From JBGTKH01 sp041744735 (GTDB lineage Bacteria > Planctomycetota > Planctomycetia > Pirellulales > Pirellulaceae), in assembly GCA_041744735.1 (NCBI GenBank), contig JBGTKH010000524.1, positions 1 through 7,696 of the forward strand: a stretch of DNA of 7,696 bases, read 5' to 3'. The position numbers and the translations under genes are program-made. Below the pieces are notes generated by a model, which was not told the DNA's origin, made no database searches, and worked only from the letters and a program-made list of their open reading frames with translations. This document shows positions 6,054-7,696 of the stretch, piece after piece; positions within the stretch are counted from its first letter, which is position 1; each line of letters begins with the position of its first letter.

Positions 6054-6644
6054 CTACGATCGGAAGCTGAAGGCGATGATCGAGAATCCACCTACGATTC
6101 GTCCGCAAACTGACGTGGACCCGACTTTGAAATCGCGAACGACGTCCCAAAGCGTGCCCGTAATTCGGAACGCAGATGTGGCGCCAATGTCTCGTTCGTG
6201 CTTGGCAAAGAAGTTGATACCATTACTATGCCAATAGCGGGGATGCCTATGGACGTTCACATCGGCAAGGTGCGCTGATGCCCGAAGCTCAACTCGCTTG
6301 CCATCAAAAGACTGCATTTGATACCGGTCATTGACCTCCTTGAGCACATCTTGGATGCGGCGCCAAGCATCGATGAGGGCATGAGAGAATCGCTTTGCGT
6401 TGTCCGCTGGCGCGCAAGACATTCCACCATCACCAGCCCAAAAAACGCCTTTGAAACCTAAAAATGCCAGGTGATCTTCAAGATGGCCAGCCAACTCGAG
6501 TTTGGCCGCCATCACTTGATCCATCGCAAACTGCGCCGACATCTTGCTGTGCCCAACGATATCAACTTGAAGAAGCACCCTCCGACTAACCTGACTCGTG
6601 GCGCGATCTGGAAACTCTTCGTAGTCGTAGAATTGGTCGGACAT
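6054..6644 (-). CDS. Class III nucleotide cyclase-like domain protein
   Basis: This 196-residue protein is essentially a single domain with no signal peptide or membrane segment. I chose the ATG at 6644 because AGAAGAG lies about 6 nt upstream. An ATG 14 codons earlier (6686) has no ribosome site and would add a histidine-rich stretch from a GTG/CAC run. VLLQVDIVGHSK (residues 23-34) matches the first metal-binding strand of class III adenylate/guanylate cyclases (D28), and VFWAGDGGMSC (67-77) matches the GDG hairpin with the second metal Asp D72. LRASAHLADVNV (120-131) and SNGINFFAKHERDIG (140-154) match the later strand and the catalytic N-x-x-x-R helix. In this protein N144 is kept but the Arg position is K148, and the usual base-contacting Lys four residues before the GDG Asp is F68. 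It may therefore have altered substrate use or no activity. No sensor domain or effector partner is evident. The neighbours do not define its role. Confidence 0.7.
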   Translation of the reverse strand: MSDQFYDYEEFPDRATSQVSRRVLLQVDIVGHSKMSAQFAMDQVMAAKLELAGHLEDHLAFLGFKGVFWAGDGGMSCAPADNAKRFSHALIDAWRRIQDVLKEVNDRYQMQSFDGKRVELRASAHLADVNVHRHPRYWHSNGINFFAKHERDIGATSAFRITGTLWDVVRDFKVGSTSVCGRIVGGFSIIAFSFRS

Positions 6645-6823
6645 GCACTGCTCTTCTCGTCTACAGCGGTGGTGGTGGTGGCGCATAGGTGAACTCTGTT
6701 GAAAACAAGTGGCGAACGATTATCAACTCGCCGCCGGTTAGCTTCCACTCGTCAAATCTCTGCTTTCACTGCGGGGAGTGAATCTCGGCCGTCCAGCCGC
6801 CCAAAACGTCCATGTGCGTGAGA

Positions 6824-7093
6824 TCAACTTGCCGCGGAGGCGAGCCGACACTGGGCGGCCCAGTCATCAAACTCGCTGCGGTCCATCAGCCCTTTCCAGT
6901 GCAGCATCGACTTCGCTTTCGTCAAGTCAACGGCGGTCACGGGCTCCTCCGGTTCGTGCCAGGCATAACGCAGCAGCGGCTCGCTGTCGCCGGTGGCGAA
7001 GAAGATGTAGGCATCGCGCTCGGATTCTTCCTGGAACCCCAAACCAAGTAACAGTTGTCGGAGTTGATCGTAGGTGGGCTTGCTTCGATTCAT
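6824..7093 (-). CDS. Small conserved-type hypothetical protein, possibly HicA-like fold
   Basis: This 89-residue protein starts at an ATG with AGGAGG 5 nt upstream. It overlaps the preceding gene remnant by ATGA, so translation was probably coupled. The pattern is a helix (TYDQLRQLLLGLGF, residues 7-20), a strand-turn-strand (RDAYIFFATGDSEPLLRYA, 26-44), an acidic EPEEPVTAVDLTKAKSML helix (48-64) and a closing GLMDRSEFDDWAA helix. A helix followed by a short beta hairpin and an LxxLGF start resembles small HicA-type double-stranded-RNA-binding folds. It lacks the catalytic histidine of HicA in the expected place (the segment reads RDAYIFF instead of a SHxxF-type motif), so I do not call it a toxin. 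I recognise no named family with confidence. It follows a DUF4365-like remnant, and the two were probably one unit. Confidence 0.7.
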   Translation of the reverse strand: MNRSKPTYDQLRQLLLGLGFQEESERDAYIFFATGDSEPLLRYAWHEPEEPVTAVDLTKAKSMLHWKGLMDRSEFDDWAAQCRLASAAS

Positions 7094-7326
7094 TGCTTCC
7101 TCCTCATCGCCGTCGCCCGAAAGTCATCTCGCCAACGTGAAAACTTGCGGATCGCCCGGCGATTGAGGCGATTCTTCAAGGGGATGTGAATGGTCAATTT
7201 GCCGTCGCCAAACAAATTCCGGCTGGACTGCTGCTCCAAATACGGTTGCATGTAGAGCCAAAACGCGCGATCCTGCTGTGCATCGTAGACCACAAGGATT
7301 ACAGATTGCCGTTTTCTGTCATTCCG
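7090..7326 (-). pseudogene. C-terminal remnant of a DUF4365-like protein
   Basis: From base 7326 down to the TGA at 7092-7090 the frame is open, preceded by an in-frame TGA at 7329-7327. It reads SVILVVYDAQQDRAFWLYMQ, then KLTIHIPLKNRLNRRAIRKF and a basic end. The VVYDAxxDRAFWLY segment and the TIHIP..N.L...AI..F pattern match, as I recall them, the end of DUF4365 domains, which are normally well over 100 residues. Only about 67 residues remain after the first possible start, a GTG at 7293 without a clear ribosome site, and that start falls inside a conserved strand. The 5' half of the gene is therefore probably lost. The open stretch overlaps the last 8 bases of the next minus-strand gene upstream, which suggests that a deletion or insertion joined the two. 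Its function is unknown. A short expressed protein cannot be excluded. Confidence 0.6.
7099..7104 (-). promoter_or_regulatory. Strong ribosome binding site (AGGAGG) of the small gene at 6824-7093
   Basis: AGGAGG lies 5 nt before the ATG at 7093, inside the 3' coding end of the DUF4365-like remnant. The small gene can therefore be translated on its own even though the upstream gene is broken. Confidence 0.65.
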
Positions 7327-7696
7327 TCAACCACACCGGCTGCGTGAACGCTCCGTTGGCGGCGATGTCCCAGACTTCGAGGCGGACCCAGCGGCGGGAT
7401 TTCAGGTTTGGGGTGAGCGTGAGCGTGCGTTTACCGAACGGAGTCGTGTCGGAGAGGTCGATGCGTTCGCGGTAGACTTGCTGGCCGTCGCCGGAGATGA
7501 GTTCGGCGAAGGAGAGCGGGAAGGTCCAGGCCAGTTCGACGTGTAATTCGGGCGCGCCGCCGCTGGACGACAGGGAAACATTCTCGCCGCTGGTTTTGCC
7601 GCTGATGGTGAAGTGCGGGATCAGCACTTCGCCGGTGGTGACGAAGAACTGGCCGTCGCGCAGCGCGTCCATTAGCGGCTGCCAGCCTTCGTCGAA
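7319..7696 (-). CDS. C-terminal part of a CehA/McbA-type metallohydrolase-like protein (5' end outside window)
   Basis: The frame is open from the window edge at 7696 to the TGA at 7321-7319, giving 125 residues of a longer protein. The first visible residues FDEGWQPLMDALRDGQFFVT continue through the ATG at 7672, so that ATG is not the start. The segment ALRDGQFFVTTGEVLIPHFT followed by a beta-rich domain and an RRWVRLEVWDIAANGAFTQP end resembles the C-terminus of CehA/McbA-type PHP-fold metallohydrolases, which carry an ALRxGRxFVTxGP-type box after the metal-binding domain and a short beta sandwich after that. The metal-binding residues lie outside the window, so the activity cannot be verified. 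The C-terminus looks complete. A DUF4365-like remnant begins at its very 3' end. Confidence is high that the gene is real and moderate for the family. Confidence 0.7.
   Translation of the reverse strand, partial: FDEGWQPLMDALRDGQFFVTTGEVLIPHFTISGKTSGENVSLSSSGGAPELHVELAWTFPLSFAELISGDGQQVYRERIDLSDTTPFGKRTLTLTPNLKSRRWVRLEVWDIAANGAFTQPVWLTE

Noticed and set aside
6046..6056. GGCCGTCCTAC resembling the end of the REP unit (10 of 11 bases) between the convergent genes
   Set aside because: It is too short and lacks a palindromic partner, so it cannot be told from chance.
6645..6686. Upstream ATG of the cyclase-like gene giving an RHHHHR-containing N-terminus
   Set aside because: There is no ribosome binding site before it, and the histidines come from a simple GTG/CAC repeat; the ATG at 6644 is better supported.
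6687..6823. Gap between the small gene and the cyclase-like gene examined for attC-like or mobile-element ends (GGTTAGC, GGCGA/TCGCC)
   Set aside because: No full GTTRRRY/RYYYAAC pair or terminal repeats were found; the frames across it look like noise.

Overview
The window looks like chromosomal DNA of a planctomycete, probably of the Pirellulales type. The evidence is a moderately GC-rich sequence, three different exported type I sulfatases in tandem, GGAGG-type ribosome binding sites, small accessory genes of a kind common in that phylum, and a GGACGGACG-type palindromic repeat. The assignment is an inference from gene content and no ribosomal or taxonomic marker is present.

Layout on the plus strand: the 3' part of an aldo/keto reductase gene (2-667); a short gap carrying a perfect 19-bp inverted repeat (680-746); an iduronate-2-sulfatase-like gene (852-2285); a two-gene BrnT-type toxin-antitoxin module with overlapping reading frames (2341-2830); a heparan-N-sulfatase (sulfamidase)-like gene (2890-4452); and 17 bp later a third sulfatase (4470-6035). 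The 5' end of this third gene contains a REP-like doublet hairpin (4509-4581) that reads in frame as part of the predicted N-terminal region. Layout on the minus strand, read from the right: the 3' end of a CehA/McbA-type gene (7319-7696), the C-terminal remnant of a DUF4365-like protein (7090-7326), a small gene overlapping it by ATGA (6824-7093), and a class III nucleotide-cyclase-like protein (6054-6644) that converges on the third sulfatase.

The three sulfatases all have export signals and formylglycine-type cysteines. They probably act in the periplasm or outside the cytoplasm to desulfate polysaccharides or glycosaminoglycan-like glycans. Their different subfamilies suggest different sulfate positions or linkages (2-O, N-linked and a third unknown one). 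No formylglycine-generating enzyme, glycoside hydrolase or transporter is visible, so the substrate cannot be fixed from this window. The toxin-antitoxin pair and the minus-strand block 6054-7326 look like accessory insertions around and inside this catabolic cluster.

The points most worth a second look are the translated REP doublet in the third sulfatase, the CSPCR version of the formylglycine motif in the second, the BrnT toxin paired with an antitoxin that does not look like classic BrnA, the cyclase-like protein with altered catalytic positions, and the truncated DUF4365 gene abutting the CehA/McbA-type gene. I do not see a convincing complete new multi-gene system.
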